Part shown: positions 26,774 through 36,117 of the stretch, in pieces
Layout: every line of letters begins with the position of its first letter
Numbering within the stretch: position 1 is the first letter of the stretch
NCBI GenBank assembly: GCA_001544595.2
Contig: FCOH02000001.1
Coordinates: 1-64,000 of the forward strand
Source of the DNA: Caballeronia peredens
Lineage (GTDB): Bacteria; Pseudomonadota; Gammaproteobacteria; Burkholderiales; Burkholderiaceae
Direction of reading: 5' to 3'
Length of the DNA: 64,000 nucleotides
Notes under the pieces: generated by a model
The model's database searches: none
The model's input: only the letters and a program-made list of their open reading frames with translations
Told to the model about the DNA's origin: nothing
Made by a program: the position numbers and the translations under genes

Positions 26774-27535
26774 ATGACTCATCTGATTTTCGCGTTAGGC
26801 GTGTTCCTGCTCGTGTTCGCGAGTGCGCTGCTCGGCATCTGGATCAGCCGCTTTCTGCCCGAGCATCATTTGAGCGACGAATCCGCGGCGGCGATCAAGC
26901 TGTCGATCGGGCTCGTCGCCACCATCGCGGCGCTCGTGCTCGGGCTGCTGATTTCTTCCGCGAAGGCGTCGTTCGATACCGTCAACAACGACCTCGTCCA
27001 CAACGCGTCGAACATGATTCGCCTCGACAGCGTGCTCGCCCAGTACGGGCCCGAGACGCGCGGCCTGCGCGCCACGCTCAAGAGCAATTACAGCGACTGG
27101 ATCAATCTGCTCGCGTCGCGCGACGCGACCCGCGACGCGCGTCTGGACAACCCGGAGATCATCGGGCGCATGGAGGAGTTCCAGCGCAGCATCGCGGCGC
27201 TCACGCCGGCGACCGAGTCGCAGCGCGCGTTGCGGGCGCGCGCGCTGCTCATCGCCGACGACGTGTTCGCCGCGCGCTCGCTCGCGCTGCTGCAACGCGG
27301 CGGCTCGGTGCCGAAGACGGTGATGTTCGTGCTGGTGTTCTGGCTCGCGATCATCTTCGGCACGTTCGGCGTGCTCGCGCCGCATAACGGCACGATCGTG
27401 GTCGCGTTCCTGACGTGTGCGCTGTGCGCGTCGGGCGCCGTGTTTCTGATACTCGAAATGGATACGCCGCTCGACGGCGTCGTGCGCGTCTCGATCGGTG
27501 CGATGCGCGAGGCGCTCGCACGGCTGGGCGGCTAG
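26774..27535 (+). CDS. DUF4239 (bestrophin-like) membrane protein, 253 aa
   Basis: Four transmembrane helices: residues about 4-25, 42-64, 182-202 and 208-228. A soluble helical stretch of about 110 residues lies between the second and third pair. The sequence SDESAAAIKLSIGLVATIAA, followed by LVLGLLISSAKASFD, is characteristic of DUF4239 proteins. Bestrophin-like proteins can be ion channels, but the role of this family is not established. ATG 26774 follows GAGGGAC; an upstream frame to 26708 lacks a site. It begins 75 bases after the c-di-GMP protein and is followed by a secreted protein 31 bases on. Confidence 0.85.
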   Translation: MTHLIFALGVFLLVFASALLGIWISRFLPEHHLSDESAAAIKLSIGLVATIAALVLGLLISSAKASFDTVNNDLVHNASNMIRLDSVLAQYGPETRGLRATLKSNYSDWINLLASRDATRDARLDNPEIIGRMEEFQRSIAALTPATESQRALRARALLIADDVFAARSLALLQRGGSVPKTVMFVLVFWLAIIFGTFGVLAPHNGTIVVAFLTCALCASGAVFLILEMDTPLDGVVRVSIGAMREALARLGG

Positions 27536-27566
27536 GGCCCGGCGAACCCGGATCTGGAGAGAACCG

Positions 27567-28223
27567 ATGAAGACATCGTCGATGTGGCTGGTGGCGGCGC
27601 TCGGCGTCGCGCTCACCGTGCCCGCGTTCGGACAGACGGTGTCCCCGTCGCCCTCGCCGTGCACCGGCACCGGCACCGGCACCGGCAAGCCCGTGTTCGT
27701 GCGCGACTTCACGGCGGTGAAGGAAGGCGCGACGTCGCGGTTTCCCGGCTCGCGGCTGCGCGCCGCACGCAACACGATGCGCGTGGACGAAAACGCATCG
27801 GCGCTGTCGGAGGGCATCGTGAAGGCGCTGAACGCGCGTGGCATCGCGGCGTGCCACGCGGCGGCGCAAACTGCACTGCCGGCAGCGGGCTGGCTCGTGA
27901 GCGGCGAGTTCGACGAAACGCTGCCGTCGGGACTGGGCGCCGGACTGCCGTCGATGGGTTCGTCGGACAAGCAGGCGCCCAACACGCACGTCACGGTCCA
28001 GCTCGCCGATCTGGCGGCGAGTCCCGGCACGCCGGTCGCGCAGATCGACACGAGCGATCAGCTCAAAGGCCAGAAGTCGGCGGCGGCGCCGAAGCCCTAC
28101 GGCGCGGCGGCGCGCTTCGTGATCAACCAGGTGGAGGCGTCGTCGTCGCTCGACGATCTCGCGGGCAAGATCGCCGAACGCATCGCGGCGGAAAAGGCGC
28201 GGCTCGACGGCGGCGGGCAGTAA
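27567..28223 (+). CDS. Exported DUF4410-like protein, 218 aa
   Basis: A signal peptide (MKTSSMWLVAALGVALTVPAFG, cut near residue 22) is followed by a Ser/Pro stretch and a short Thr-Gly repeat. A globular domain follows (FVRDFTAVKEG, then EGIVKALNARGIAACHAAAQ). That domain resembles DUF4410, a family of predicted envelope proteins; the match is by eye. ATG 27567 has GGAGAG upstream. A perfect GCACCG repeat at 27661-27687 encodes the Thr-Gly run and may vary in length without breaking the frame. It lies 31 bases after the DUF4239 gene, probably cotranscribed. Confidence 0.7.
   Translation: MKTSSMWLVAALGVALTVPAFGQTVSPSPSPCTGTGTGTGKPVFVRDFTAVKEGATSRFPGSRLRAARNTMRVDENASALSEGIVKALNARGIAACHAAAQTALPAAGWLVSGEFDETLPSGLGAGLPSMGSSDKQAPNTHVTVQLADLAASPGTPVAQIDTSDQLKGQKSAAAPKPYGAAARFVINQVEASSSLDDLAGKIAERIAAEKARLDGGGQ
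27661..27687 (+). repeat. In-frame GCACCG hexanucleotide repeat, four copies
   Basis: Four perfect copies of GCACCG plus a partial fifth. It encodes alternating Thr-Gly just after the signal peptide of the exported 218-aa protein. Copy-number changes would alter linker length but keep the reading frame. Confidence 0.85.
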
Positions 28224-28324
28224 CGTCGCGAAGCAGGCGGCTTCATTTAGTTATGCCATGTCGGGTGCTTTCTCTCCTATCCTAACGAATGCGAGTGCGT
28301 GCGCTTGCCTCCGAGGAGAACGCC

Positions 28325-29179
28325 ATGACAAGGAAGACGATGTTCCGCGCGTGGGTTCTGGCATGTCTCGTCGTGGCGGCCGTCGCATGGCTGGGCGGAT
28401 GCAAGAAGCCGCCCGAGTCGGGATCGACGTCGTCGAGTTCGACCGCGCCTCCGCCGCCAGCGCCTCCGACGCCGACGCCGACGCCGACTCCGACTCCGAC
28501 CGCGCCGCCATCCGACGCCACCGCCGGCGCCGCAGCCGATGAACCCGGCCAACTCGACCAGCAGGTCCGGATCAACAGTTTTCCTTCGCCCGTGCCGCCG
28601 CCGTCCGCTGAAACTTCGCCGCTTCTGCTGAAATTCGTCAAGGCGAAGACGGGACAGACGGCCACGTTCGGCGACGTCGAAGACGCGTTGCGCGATCTGA
28701 TCGACGCCGCCGGCTATGACTGGCGTCAGTTCTACGATTTCCCCGGCGGCTTCGCGATGGTCACGCGCGTCGAGCAAACCCGTCCCGACTGGACGCCGAT
28801 GCCGCCGCCGGACCGCTGGGCCGTAAAAATCGGTGAGATCAAGAACTGGTCGATCGCGGAAGTGGTGCGGCGTTTTGCATCGGCGCCGAGCGGTTTCTAT
28901 CAGGTGCTCGTGTTCATCGTCACGGATCAGCCGGTGGTCACGTCGGACAAGCAGGCAACCTACAGCGATCTCACGAGCAAGCTGCCGCCGGGCGCGGATC
29001 GCCTGCCGAAAGCGATCTCCACGCGCAGCACCACGGACGGCACACGCTGCACCGTGCTCATCTACGAGTTCCGCAAGGCGGACGGACAGGATGCGGCGGT
29101 CGTCGTGCCGGGCAGCATATCGGCGCGCGATCATCTGCAGCGCACCGCGCTGTGGACCGCGCTGGGAGGGACGCCATGA
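28325..29179 (+). CDS. Predicted lipoprotein with Pro-Thr repeat, 284 aa
   Basis: The N-terminus has a basic start, a hydrophobic core and the lipobox LGGC (Cys at about residue 23), so the protein should be lipid-anchored. A Ser run and a Pro-Thr repeat (APPTPTPTPTPTPTAPP) make a flexible linker to about residue 65. The remaining 215 residues form a mixed alpha/beta domain (LLLKFVKAKTGQTATFGDVE, VVRRFASAPSGFYQVLVFIV) that I do not recognise. ATG 28325 follows GAGGAG. The last bases overlap the next gene's start, so translation is coupled. Probably a periplasm-facing accessory envelope protein. Confidence 0.75.
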   Translation: MTRKTMFRAWVLACLVVAAVAWLGGCKKPPESGSTSSSSTAPPPPAPPTPTPTPTPTPTAPPSDATAGAAADEPGQLDQQVRINSFPSPVPPPSAETSPLLLKFVKAKTGQTATFGDVEDALRDLIDAAGYDWRQFYDFPGGFAMVTRVEQTRPDWTPMPPPDRWAVKIGEIKNWSIAEVVRRFASAPSGFYQVLVFIVTDQPVVTSDKQATYSDLTSKLPPGADRLPKAISTRSTTDGTRCTVLIYEFRKADGQDAAVVVPGSISARDHLQRTALWTALGGTP

Positions 29180-29610
29180 CCCGCACACGCTGTCAGAACT
29201 GGCTGGCGGTGATCTGGGCGCTGTTCTTCGTGATCCAGATCGGCTTGCTCGTGATGCGCTCGATTGCCGGCGCATCGGGCAGCGAGGAAGGCCGCACGCT
29301 CACGGTCGGCATGTGGAACTGGTATATCCCGATGGTGGCGCCGACGCTCACGCTCATCGCGGGCGCGCTGTTCGCCGCGCCCGCCTCGGATACGCGCGAC
29401 ACGTCGCTCGTGCGCGTGGGCATTCTCATCGTGCTGTCGCTCGCCTATCTGCTTTCCATTTCCGCGCTGCTCGTCCTGCCGCCCAGCCTGGGCACGACGC
29501 CGCAGGATCATCTGCAATTGCTGCAGAATTCGAACTACTGGCTCGGCGCGTTTCAGCTTTGCATCGCCGGGGCGCTCGGGACGTTCTTTCCGAAGCAGTC
29601 GGCCGAGTGA
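29176..29610 (+). CDS. Small four-helix membrane protein, 144 aa
   Basis: Four hydrophobic segments are evident: WLAVIWALFFVIQIGLLVM, IPMVAPTLTLIAGALFAA, VGILIVLSLAYLLSISALLV and WLGAFQLCIAGALGTFF. The ATG overlaps the lipoprotein stop by four bases, so the two are made together and may form a lipoprotein/membrane pair. No catalytic residues stand out. The family is not recognised. Confidence 0.72.
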   Translation: MTRTRCQNWLAVIWALFFVIQIGLLVMRSIAGASGSEEGRTLTVGMWNWYIPMVAPTLTLIAGALFAAPASDTRDTSLVRVGILIVLSLAYLLSISALLVLPPSLGTTPQDHLQLLQNSNYWLGAFQLCIAGALGTFFPKQSAE

Positions 29611-29702
29611 CGCGCCGAATCACAGCGCAAGAACTGGAGTGCCGCCGCGGCCGCCTGCCGTGACGATGGGACATCGCATCCCCACGTCACGGAGCATCGC
29701 CG

Positions 29703-30929
29703 ATGTCTTTTCCCGCTTCCTTCCGGCGTCTCGCCTGGTCGAATCTGCTCGCGCAGTCGGCCGAACAGATCGGTCTCGCGGCCGCGCCGCTCGTCGCCGT
29801 GTTCGCGCTCGGCGCGACGGCCGCCGAAACCGGTCTGTTGCAGAGCGCGCAGACGCTGCCTTTCCTGTTGCTGTCGATTCCGCTCGGCGTGATCGAGGAC
29901 CGCCGCTCGCGCCGCACGCTGATGGCCTTCGCCGAATGCGCGCGGGCGCTCGCGATGCTCTGCGTGCTGCTGCTCGCGCTGTCGCACGCGTTGACGCTGC
30001 CGTTGCTCGCGCTGCTCGGCTTTCTCGGCGCGACCGGCACGGTGGCGTACAACGTGGGCGCGCCCGCGCTCGTGTCTGCGCTCGTCGGGCGCGCGTCGCT
30101 GGCGGCCGCGAACGGGCGCATCGAGCTTGCGCGCAGCGTCGCTTATTCGGCGGGACCGGCGCTGGGCGGCGTGCTGGTCGGATGGATCGGCGCGGCATCG
30201 GCGTATGGCTGCGCCGCGGCCTTGTCCGCCGTCGCGGCGATGCTGCTCGCACGGCTGCGCGAACCGGCGCGCAAGCCCGCCGCCGCGCGTCATTTCCTGA
30301 CGGAATTGCGCCAAGGCGCGAGCTTCGTCGCGCGCGACGCGCTGCTGCGCCCGATGCTCGCGACCGCCGTGTTTTTCAACATCGGCTTCTTCATCCTGCA
30401 GGCGGTGTATGTGCCGTATGCCGTGCAACGTCTGCATCTGAGTGCGTCGGCGGTGGGCGTGACGCTCGGCGCTTACGGTGTCGGCATGGTGTGCGGCGCG
30501 CTCGCGGCGCCGATGGTCGCACGCCGCATCGCGTTCGGCCGCATGCTGCTGATCGGGCCGTTCTGCGGGCTGGCCGCGTCGCTCGCGATGGTCGCGACGC
30601 TCGTGGCGCCGTCGTTCTGGCTTGCGGCGGCGAGCTTTTTCCTGCTCGGCGCGGGCCCGATTCTGTGGACCGTCGGCTCGACGACACTGCGCCAGGCCAT
30701 CACGCCCGCCACGATGATGGGCCGCGTCTCCGCGCTCAACAGCACCGCGACTTACGGCGCGCGTCCGCTGGGGGCGCTCGCCGGCGCCGCGATCAGCGCG
30801 CACTTCGGCATGGGGCCGTGTCTCGTCGCGGCGGCGGCTGGCTTCGTCGTGCAGGCGGGGATCATCGCGATGTCGCCGGCCGCGCGTCTCGCCGATGTGC
30901 CTGACGATGCGGCGGCGCTATCCGCGTGA
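29703..30929 (+). CDS. MFS exporter (EntS/MFS_3 type)
   Basis: A 408-aa carrier with twelve predicted helices. The start, [20 protein letters not shown], and the first loop, [17 protein letters not shown] (variant of the DRxxRR signature), fit the MFS_3 group. That group includes enterobactin exporter EntS and many drug or metabolite exporters. ATG 29703 is 92 bases after the small membrane protein. The 3' end overlaps the convergent LysR gene by 12 bases. Substrate unknown. Confidence 0.88.
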   Translation: MSFPASFRRLAWSNLLAQSAEQIGLAAAPLVAVFALGATAAETGLLQSAQTLPFLLLSIPLGVIEDRRSRRTLMAFAECARALAMLCVLLLALSHALTLPLLALLGFLGATGTVAYNVGAPALVSALVGRASLAAANGRIELARSVAYSAGPALGGVLVGWIGAASAYGCAAALSAVAAMLLARLREPARKPAAARHFLTELRQGASFVARDALLRPMLATAVFFNIGFFILQAVYVPYAVQRLHLSASAVGVTLGAYGVGMVCGALAAPMVARRIAFGRMLLIGPFCGLAASLAMVATLVAPSFWLAAASFFLLGAGPILWTVGSTTLRQAITPATMMGRVSALNSTATYGARPLGALAGAAISAHFGMGPCLVAAAAGFVVQAGIIAMSPAARLADVPDDAAALSA

Positions 30930-31904
30930 GCGCCGGACGCGCGGACGCTTCGCTCCTTTCGACGCATTCGACGCATTCGCCGCGACGGGCGCGGGCCGCG
31001 CGAACATCGGCATCTTGCCGAGGATCCAGTCGAGCAATTCCTGCGGCCCCGCTGCGAGCGGCCGTCCCGTCTTCACGAGCAGTCGCGCATGCGCGCTTTC
31101 GAACAGCGGATGCGCGATCGGCACGGTCTTCAGTTCGCCGCTCGCCAGTTCGCGATACGCGGCGAACTCGCCGATCAGCGTCATGAAATTCTCTGCGCTG
31201 ACGAAGCGCTTCAGCGCGCCGAGCGAATTCGTCGTGAGCGTCGGGCGGATCGCGAGGCCGTCGGTGGTTTCGAGCATCTTCACGACATGGCCGATGCCGA
31301 ACGACGGCGGCATCAGCGCGAGCGGATAGTCGAGCAGATCGCCGATATGCGCGACGCCGCCGCGCATCACCAGCGGATGATCGCGCCGCGCGAGCAGCAC
31401 GACCGGCTGCGGCGAACTCGCGCGGGCTTCGATGCGTTCGTGCGGCGGCGGATTGTAGGCCAGGCCGATATGCGCGCGGCTCTGCGCGACTTCCTCCAGA
31501 AGATCGTCGACGGCGAGCATCTGCACGTCGATCTCCAGCCGCGGATAGCGCGCGCAGAACGGCGCGAGCACGTCGTCGACGAGCGTATCGACGTAGCCTT
31601 CGCTCACCGCGAGGCGGATCTGTCCCTGCTGCAGGCCTTTGAGCGCGTGGAGCTGATCTTCGAGTTTCTCCTGCTGCGAACGATAGCCGCGCCAGAATTC
31701 GAGCAGATGGAACGCCGCTTCGGTCGGCCGCACGCCGCGCGCCTCGCGCTCGAAAAGCGTTGTGTCGAGTTCGTCTTCGAGCAGCTTGATCTGCCGCGCG
31801 ATCACCGACGGCGACGTGTTCAGATGATCCGCCGCCCCGCGAATCGTGCCGTGCGACAGCACCTCGTGAAAATAGCGCAGACGTTGCTGGTTGATCTCGC
31901 GCAT
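30918..31904 (-). CDS. LysR-type regulator of the MFS-MlrC-hydrolase unit
   Basis: A 328-aa regulator. [23 protein letters not shown], then [17 protein letters not shown]. The effector domain follows, with a 20-residue basic Ala/Ser/Arg tail. It is divergently transcribed from the MFS gene at 32038. The intergenic region contains a perfect GTTGCTC-N3-GAGCAAC inverted repeat and a third half-site, a natural binding site for this protein. The 3' end overlaps the upstream MFS exporter gene by 12 bases. The effector is probably the substrate or product of the adjacent transporter and peptidase. Confidence 0.9.
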   Translation of the reverse strand: MREINQQRLRYFHEVLSHGTIRGAADHLNTSPSVIARQIKLLEDELDTTLFEREARGVRPTEAAFHLLEFWRGYRSQQEKLEDQLHALKGLQQGQIRLAVSEGYVDTLVDDVLAPFCARYPRLEIDVQMLAVDDLLEEVAQSRAHIGLAYNPPPHERIEARASSPQPVVLLARRDHPLVMRGGVAHIGDLLDYPLALMPPSFGIGHVVKMLETTDGLAIRPTLTTNSLGALKRFVSAENFMTLIGEFAAYRELASGELKTVPIAHPLFESAHARLLVKTGRPLAAGPQELLDWILGKMPMFARPAPVAANASNASKGAKRPRVRRSRG

Positions 31905-31929
31905 GGGTTGCGTCCTCTTCGAAACGAGT

Positions 31930-31967
31930 GTTGCTCACAGAGCAACGATACGTGAACTTAGTTGCTC
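31930..31967 (+). promoter_or_regulatory. LysR operator candidate (GTTGCTC-ACA-GAGCAAC plus half-site)
   Basis: GTTGCTC at 31930-31936 and GAGCAAC at 31940-31946 form a perfect 7-3-7 inverted repeat; a third GTTGCTC lies at 31961-31967. They start 26 bases upstream of the LysR start and lie about 70-110 bases before the MFS gene, between divergent promoters. Confidence 0.65.
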
Positions 31968-32037
31968 TTGCCAGCACATTCGGCCGCGCTCAACATGGCC
32001 TCACCCGAAGACGGGGGAGACAACCAAGGAGACGCAG

Positions 32038-33363
32038 ATGTCGACGATTCAGACCCTGCGAGGCGGCGATGCCGTTTCGGCGCTCTACAGCAGAATCAAT
32101 TGGCGGCTTCTGCCGCTGCTGGTCGCGTGTTACATGTTCGCGTATCTGGACCGCGTGAACGTGGGCTTCGCAAAGCTTCAGATGCAGAGCGATCTCGGCT
32201 TCTCCGATGCGGCGTACGGCGTCGGCGCGGGCATCTTTTTCATCGGCTATGTGCTGTTCGAGATTCCGAGCAACCTGATGCTGCCGAAGATCGGCGCGCG
32301 TCTCACGTTCAGCCGCATTCTCGTGCTGTGGGGCATCACGTCGGCGTGCATGCTCTTCGTGCGCAACGTGCCCGCCTTCTATGCGATGCGCTTTTTGCTC
32401 GGCGTCTTCGAAGCGGGTTTCGCGCCGGGCATGATCTATTACCTGTCGTGCTGGTACGGCCCGAAGCGCATGGCGCGCGCCATCGCGCTGGTGTTCGTCG
32501 CGGGACCGCTCGGCGGGGTCGTCGGCGGGCCGCTTTCCGCGTGGCTGATCGCGTCGCTCGGCGGCGTCGGCGGACTGAACGGCTGGCAGTGGATGTTCCT
32601 CGTCGAAGGGCTGCCGTGCATCGCGCTCGGCGTGCTCGTGTGGCGCGTGCTCGCCAATCGTCCCGCCGATGCGCGCTGGCTCACGCAGGACGAGAAGCGT
32701 CTCGTCGAAGCGGAAGTCGGCGGTAGCGGCGGCGCGTCGCATCGCATCGAATCGTTCCGCGAAGTCGCGAGGAATCCGCGCATCTATGTGCTGGCGATCG
32801 CGTACTTCTGCATCATCTTCCCGATTTACGCGATCAGCTTCTGGCTGCCCACGCTGCTCAAGGATCAGGGTCTCAGCGGCTCCATGCACGACACGATCCG
32901 CCTTGGCTGGTATGTCGCGATTCCGTATGTCGCCGCCGCGATCGCCATGTATTGTGCCGGCCGCCGCTCCGACAAGGTGGGCGAGCGCCGCTATCACAGC
33001 GCGCTGCCGGCGCTCGCGGGCGCGGTTCTGCTGGTCATGACGCCGTATGCATCGGGCAATCTCGCCGCGACGCTCACGCTGCTCACGCTCGCCACCGCCT
33101 GCATGTGGATGGCCTACACGGTGTTCTGGGCGATTCCCTCGGAGACGATCTCGGGCCCGGCCGCGGCGGGCGGCATCGCGCTCATCAACACGATCGGTCT
33201 GTCGGGCGGATTCTGGGGTCCGGCGGCGATCGGCTGGATCAAGTCGGCGACCGGCAGCACGAACGGCGGACTGTTGTTGATGGCGTGCATGGCCGCCATG
33301 TCCTGCGTGCTGATTCTCACGAACAAGCGCTCCGTGGCCGCGGCCAAGGCACGCGCAGCTTGA
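32038..33363 (+). CDS. MFS transporter, anion:cation symporter family
   Basis: A 441-aa, twelve-helix carrier. The first helix motif ACYMFAYLDRVNVGFAKLQM is the anion:cation symporter (ACS, phthalate/tartrate permease-like) signature, followed by GYVLFEIPSNLMLPKIGAR. ATG 32038 has AAGGAGACG upstream. It is the first gene of a three-gene set with an MlrC-type peptidase (35-base gap) and an exported hydrolase, divergent from its LysR regulator. It probably imports an organic acid or small peptide handled by those enzymes. Confidence 0.9.
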   Translation: MSTIQTLRGGDAVSALYSRINWRLLPLLVACYMFAYLDRVNVGFAKLQMQSDLGFSDAAYGVGAGIFFIGYVLFEIPSNLMLPKIGARLTFSRILVLWGITSACMLFVRNVPAFYAMRFLLGVFEAGFAPGMIYYLSCWYGPKRMARAIALVFVAGPLGGVVGGPLSAWLIASLGGVGGLNGWQWMFLVEGLPCIALGVLVWRVLANRPADARWLTQDEKRLVEAEVGGSGGASHRIESFREVARNPRIYVLAIAYFCIIFPIYAISFWLPTLLKDQGLSGSMHDTIRLGWYVAIPYVAAAIAMYCAGRRSDKVGERRYHSALPALAGAVLLVMTPYASGNLAATLTLLTLATACMWMAYTVFWAIPSETISGPAAAGGIALINTIGLSGGFWGPAAIGWIKSATGSTNGGLLLMACMAAMSCVLILTNKRSVAAAKARAA

Positions 33364-33398
33364 ACGACATCAATCGACGATTCGAAAGGACACAGATC

Positions 33399-34907
33399 AT
33401 GAAAATCTTGATCGCAGGATTTCAGCACGAAACGAACACCTTCGCGCCGACGAAGGCGAGCTACCAGAGCTTCATCCAGGGCGAAGGCTTCCCGCCGATG
33501 GCGCACGGCGACGACGTCCTCAAGTTGCGCGACGTGAACGTGCCGATCGGCGGCTTCATTCAATGGGCCGAAGCGCAAGGACATGAACTGCTGCCGGTGA
33601 TCTGGGCGGGCGCGAGCGCGTCGGCGCATGTGACGCAGGACGCGTATGAACGCATCGCGGGCGCGATCGTCGAGCGCGTGCGTGCGGGCGGCTTCGACGC
33701 GATCTATCTCGATCTGCACGGCGCGATGGTGACCGAGCATCTCGACGACGGCGAAGGCGAATTGCTGGCGCGCGTGCGGCGCATCGTCGGCGACGCGATG
33801 CCGCTCGTCGCCTCGCTCGATCTGCACGCGAACGTGACCGGGCGCATGGTCGAACTCGCCGATGCGCTCGTCGCGTATCGCACGTATCCGCACGTCGACA
33901 TGGCGGCGACCGGCCTGCGCGCGGCGCATCTGCTCGCGCAACGGATCGTGCACGGCAAGCCGCTGAAGCGCGCGATGCGACGCGTGCCGTTCCTGATTCC
34001 GGTGAACGGCATGTGCACGCTCGTCGAGCCGGCGCGCGGCATGTATGAAACGCTCGACGCGCTGGAACAGGGCGCGGTGACGTCGCTGTCGTTCGCGCCG
34101 GGCTTTCCGGCTTCCGACTTCGACGAATGCGGCCCGGTGTTCTGGGGCTACGCGTACGATCAGGACGCGGCCGACCGCGCCGTCGATGCGCTTTACACGA
34201 AGCTACTTAACGACGAAGCGCGCTGGGACGTGCCGTTCCTGTCCCCCGATGAAGCGGCGCGGGAAGCGATCGAAGCGAGCCGCGCGGCGACGAAGCCCGT
34301 GATCATCGCGGATACGCAGGATAATCCCGGCGTCGGCGGCGATTCGAACACGATGGGCATGGTGCGCGCGCTCTTGCGCCATCACGCGCGCGACGCGGCC
34401 GTGGGCGTCATCTGGGACGAGCGCGCGGCGCAGGCGGCACATCGCGCGGGCGTGGGCGCGCGCATCCGGCTCGCGCTCGGCGGCGGCTCGAACGTGCCGG
34501 GCGATGCGCCGCTCGAAGGCGAGTTCGAAGTCGAGCATCTCTCCGATGGCCGCTTCCGCTTCGACGGTCCGATGCTGAACGGCATGAGCGGCGAGCTCGG
34601 GCCGACCGCGTGCCTGCGCATCGAAGGCGTGCGCATTGCGGTGAGCAGCGTCAAGATGCAGGTGTTCGACCGCAATCTGTTTCGCGTCGCCGGCATCGAG
34701 CCGGAGCGCATGAAAATTCTCGTGAACAAGAGCTCGGTGCATTTTCGCGCCGATTTCGAGCCGATCGCGGAGCGCATACTCGTCGCGAAAGCGCCCGGCC
34801 CGATGGCCGCCGATCCCGCCGATCTGCCGTGGCGCAATCTCGATGCGCGCATGCGCGTCCGCCCGATGGGCCCGACGCTCGCAGCGCTGCGCGCATCGGC
34901 GGCGTGA
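33399..34907 (+). CDS. M81 family metallopeptidase (MlrC-like)
   Basis: A 502-aa cytoplasmic enzyme. The start MKILIAGFQHETNTFAPTKA is diagnostic of the M81/MlrC family. Metal-binding segments LDLHGAMVTEHLDDGEGELL and ASLDLHANVT are intact, as is the TQDNPGVGGDSNTMGMVRA loop before the C-terminal domain (MlrC_C). MlrC of Sphingomonas cleaves linearised microcystin, but most homologues occur in catabolic loci and their substrates are unknown. ATG 33399 has GAAAGGA upstream. Cotranscribed with the upstream MFS gene. Confidence 0.88.
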   Translation: MKILIAGFQHETNTFAPTKASYQSFIQGEGFPPMAHGDDVLKLRDVNVPIGGFIQWAEAQGHELLPVIWAGASASAHVTQDAYERIAGAIVERVRAGGFDAIYLDLHGAMVTEHLDDGEGELLARVRRIVGDAMPLVASLDLHANVTGRMVELADALVAYRTYPHVDMAATGLRAAHLLAQRIVHGKPLKRAMRRVPFLIPVNGMCTLVEPARGMYETLDALEQGAVTSLSFAPGFPASDFDECGPVFWGYAYDQDAADRAVDALYTKLLNDEARWDVPFLSPDEAAREAIEASRAATKPVIIADTQDNPGVGGDSNTMGMVRALLRHHARDAAVGVIWDERAAQAAHRAGVGARIRLALGGGSNVPGDAPLEGEFEVEHLSDGRFRFDGPMLNGMSGELGPTACLRIEGVRIAVSSVKMQVFDRNLFRVAGIEPERMKILVNKSSVHFRADFEPIAERILVAKAPGPMAADPADLPWRNLDARMRVRPMGPTLAALRASAA

Positions 34908-34978
34908 TGCTTCGCGCATTTGCCGATTTCATCGAATCTATGCATACAACGTGACCATTCAAAAAGGAGAATCGCAAC

Positions 34979-36013
34979 ATGCCGGATGATCAGATCAACG
35001 CGTGGCGCCGCCGCTTTCTCGGCACGACGATCGCGACTGTCGGCGCCATTCAGCTCGGTTTCAGCGACCTCGTTCGCGCTCAGACGGCCAAGCCGGTGCG
35101 TTCTTCATCGGCTGCGGGATTTGCGGAAATCCGTCAGATCGACGCGGGCGCGCTCAACATCGGCTACGCGGAAAGCGGGCCGGCGAACGGTCCCGTTGTG
35201 ATCCTGCTGCACGGCTGGCCGTACGACATCTACAGCTTCGCCGACGTCACGCCGCTGCTCACGGCACAGGGTTATCGCGTGATCGTGCCGTATCTGCGCG
35301 GCTACGGCACGACGCGCTTCCTCTCCGCCGACACGCCGCGCAACGGCCAGCAGGCGGTGGTCGCGGTGGACATCATCGCGCTCATGGACGCGCTCAAGAT
35401 TCAGCAAGCCGTGTTCGGCGCGTTCGACTGGGGCGCGCGCACGGCGAACATCATCGCGGCGATGTGGCCGGAACGCGTCAAGGCGATGGTCTCGGTGAGC
35501 GGCTATCTGATCGGCAGCCAGCAGGCGAATCGCGCGCCGCTTCCGCCGAAGGCAGAGTTCGCGTGGTGGTATCAGTTCTATTTCGCGACCGAGCGCGGCC
35601 AGGCGGGCTACGAGGCGAACCGGCACGACTTCAACAAGCTGATCTGGCAACTGGCCTCGCCGAAATGGAATTTCGATGACGCCACCTACGACCGCTCGGC
35701 GAAATCGTTCGAGAATCCGGATCACGTCGCGGTGGTGATTCACAACTATCGCTGGCGATTGGGGCTCGCGCAGGGCGAGGCGCAATACGACGCGCTGGAA
35801 CAGCGTCTCGCGACGGCGCCGACCATCTCCGTGCCGACGATCACAATGGAAGGCGATGCCAACGGCGCGCCGCATCCGGATCCGTCGGCGTATGCGAAGA
35901 AGTTCACGGGGAAGTACAGGCATCGCAACGTGACGGGCGGCGTGGGGCACAACTTGCCGCAGGAAGCGCCGAAGGCGTTTGCCGACGCAATCGTGGAGGC
36001 GGCGCGGATGTAA
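34979..36013 (+). CDS. Exported alpha/beta hydrolase, epoxide-hydrolase/dehalogenase-like
   Basis: A 344-aa protein. The N-terminus has a twin-arginine-like signal (WRRRFLGTTIATVGAIQLGF), so folded export is likely. The hydrolase core has the oxyanion HGWP motif (VILLHGWPYD) and the nucleophile elbow GAFDWGAR, where Asp replaces Ser as in epoxide hydrolases and haloalkane dehalogenases. The GVGHNLPQEAP segment supplies the catalytic His. ATG 34979 follows AAAAGGAG. Third gene of the MFS-MlrC unit (71-base gap); whether it works on the same substrate is not clear. Confidence 0.85.
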   Translation: MPDDQINAWRRRFLGTTIATVGAIQLGFSDLVRAQTAKPVRSSSAAGFAEIRQIDAGALNIGYAESGPANGPVVILLHGWPYDIYSFADVTPLLTAQGYRVIVPYLRGYGTTRFLSADTPRNGQQAVVAVDIIALMDALKIQQAVFGAFDWGARTANIIAAMWPERVKAMVSVSGYLIGSQQANRAPLPPKAEFAWWYQFYFATERGQAGYEANRHDFNKLIWQLASPKWNFDDATYDRSAKSFENPDHVAVVIHNYRWRLGLAQGEAQYDALEQRLATAPTISVPTITMEGDANGAPHPDPSAYAKKFTGKYRHRNVTGGVGHNLPQEAPKAFADAIVEAARM

Positions 36014-36021
36014 GCGCAGCG

Positions 36022-36056
36022 GTGTCCGGCGCGGCCCGCGCGCTGTCGCCGGACAC
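36022..36056 (+). terminator. Hairpin after the exported hydrolase gene
   Basis: GTGTCCGGCG (36022-36031) pairs perfectly with CGCCGGACAC (36047-36056), nine bases after the stop codon. No T run follows, so it may stabilise the mRNA end or act as an imperfect terminator, a common arrangement in GC-rich genomes. Confidence 0.55.
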
Positions 36057-36117
36057 TGCGATCCATTTCAGGCGCCTCGTTTCACTTTCAGGCTAAAAAC
36101 AAAATAATTACGTGAGC

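Noticed and set aside
24797..26782. A 661-codon frame antisense to the GGDEF-EAL gene
   Set aside because: Same GC-bias artefact; the sense gene has complete catalytic motifs.
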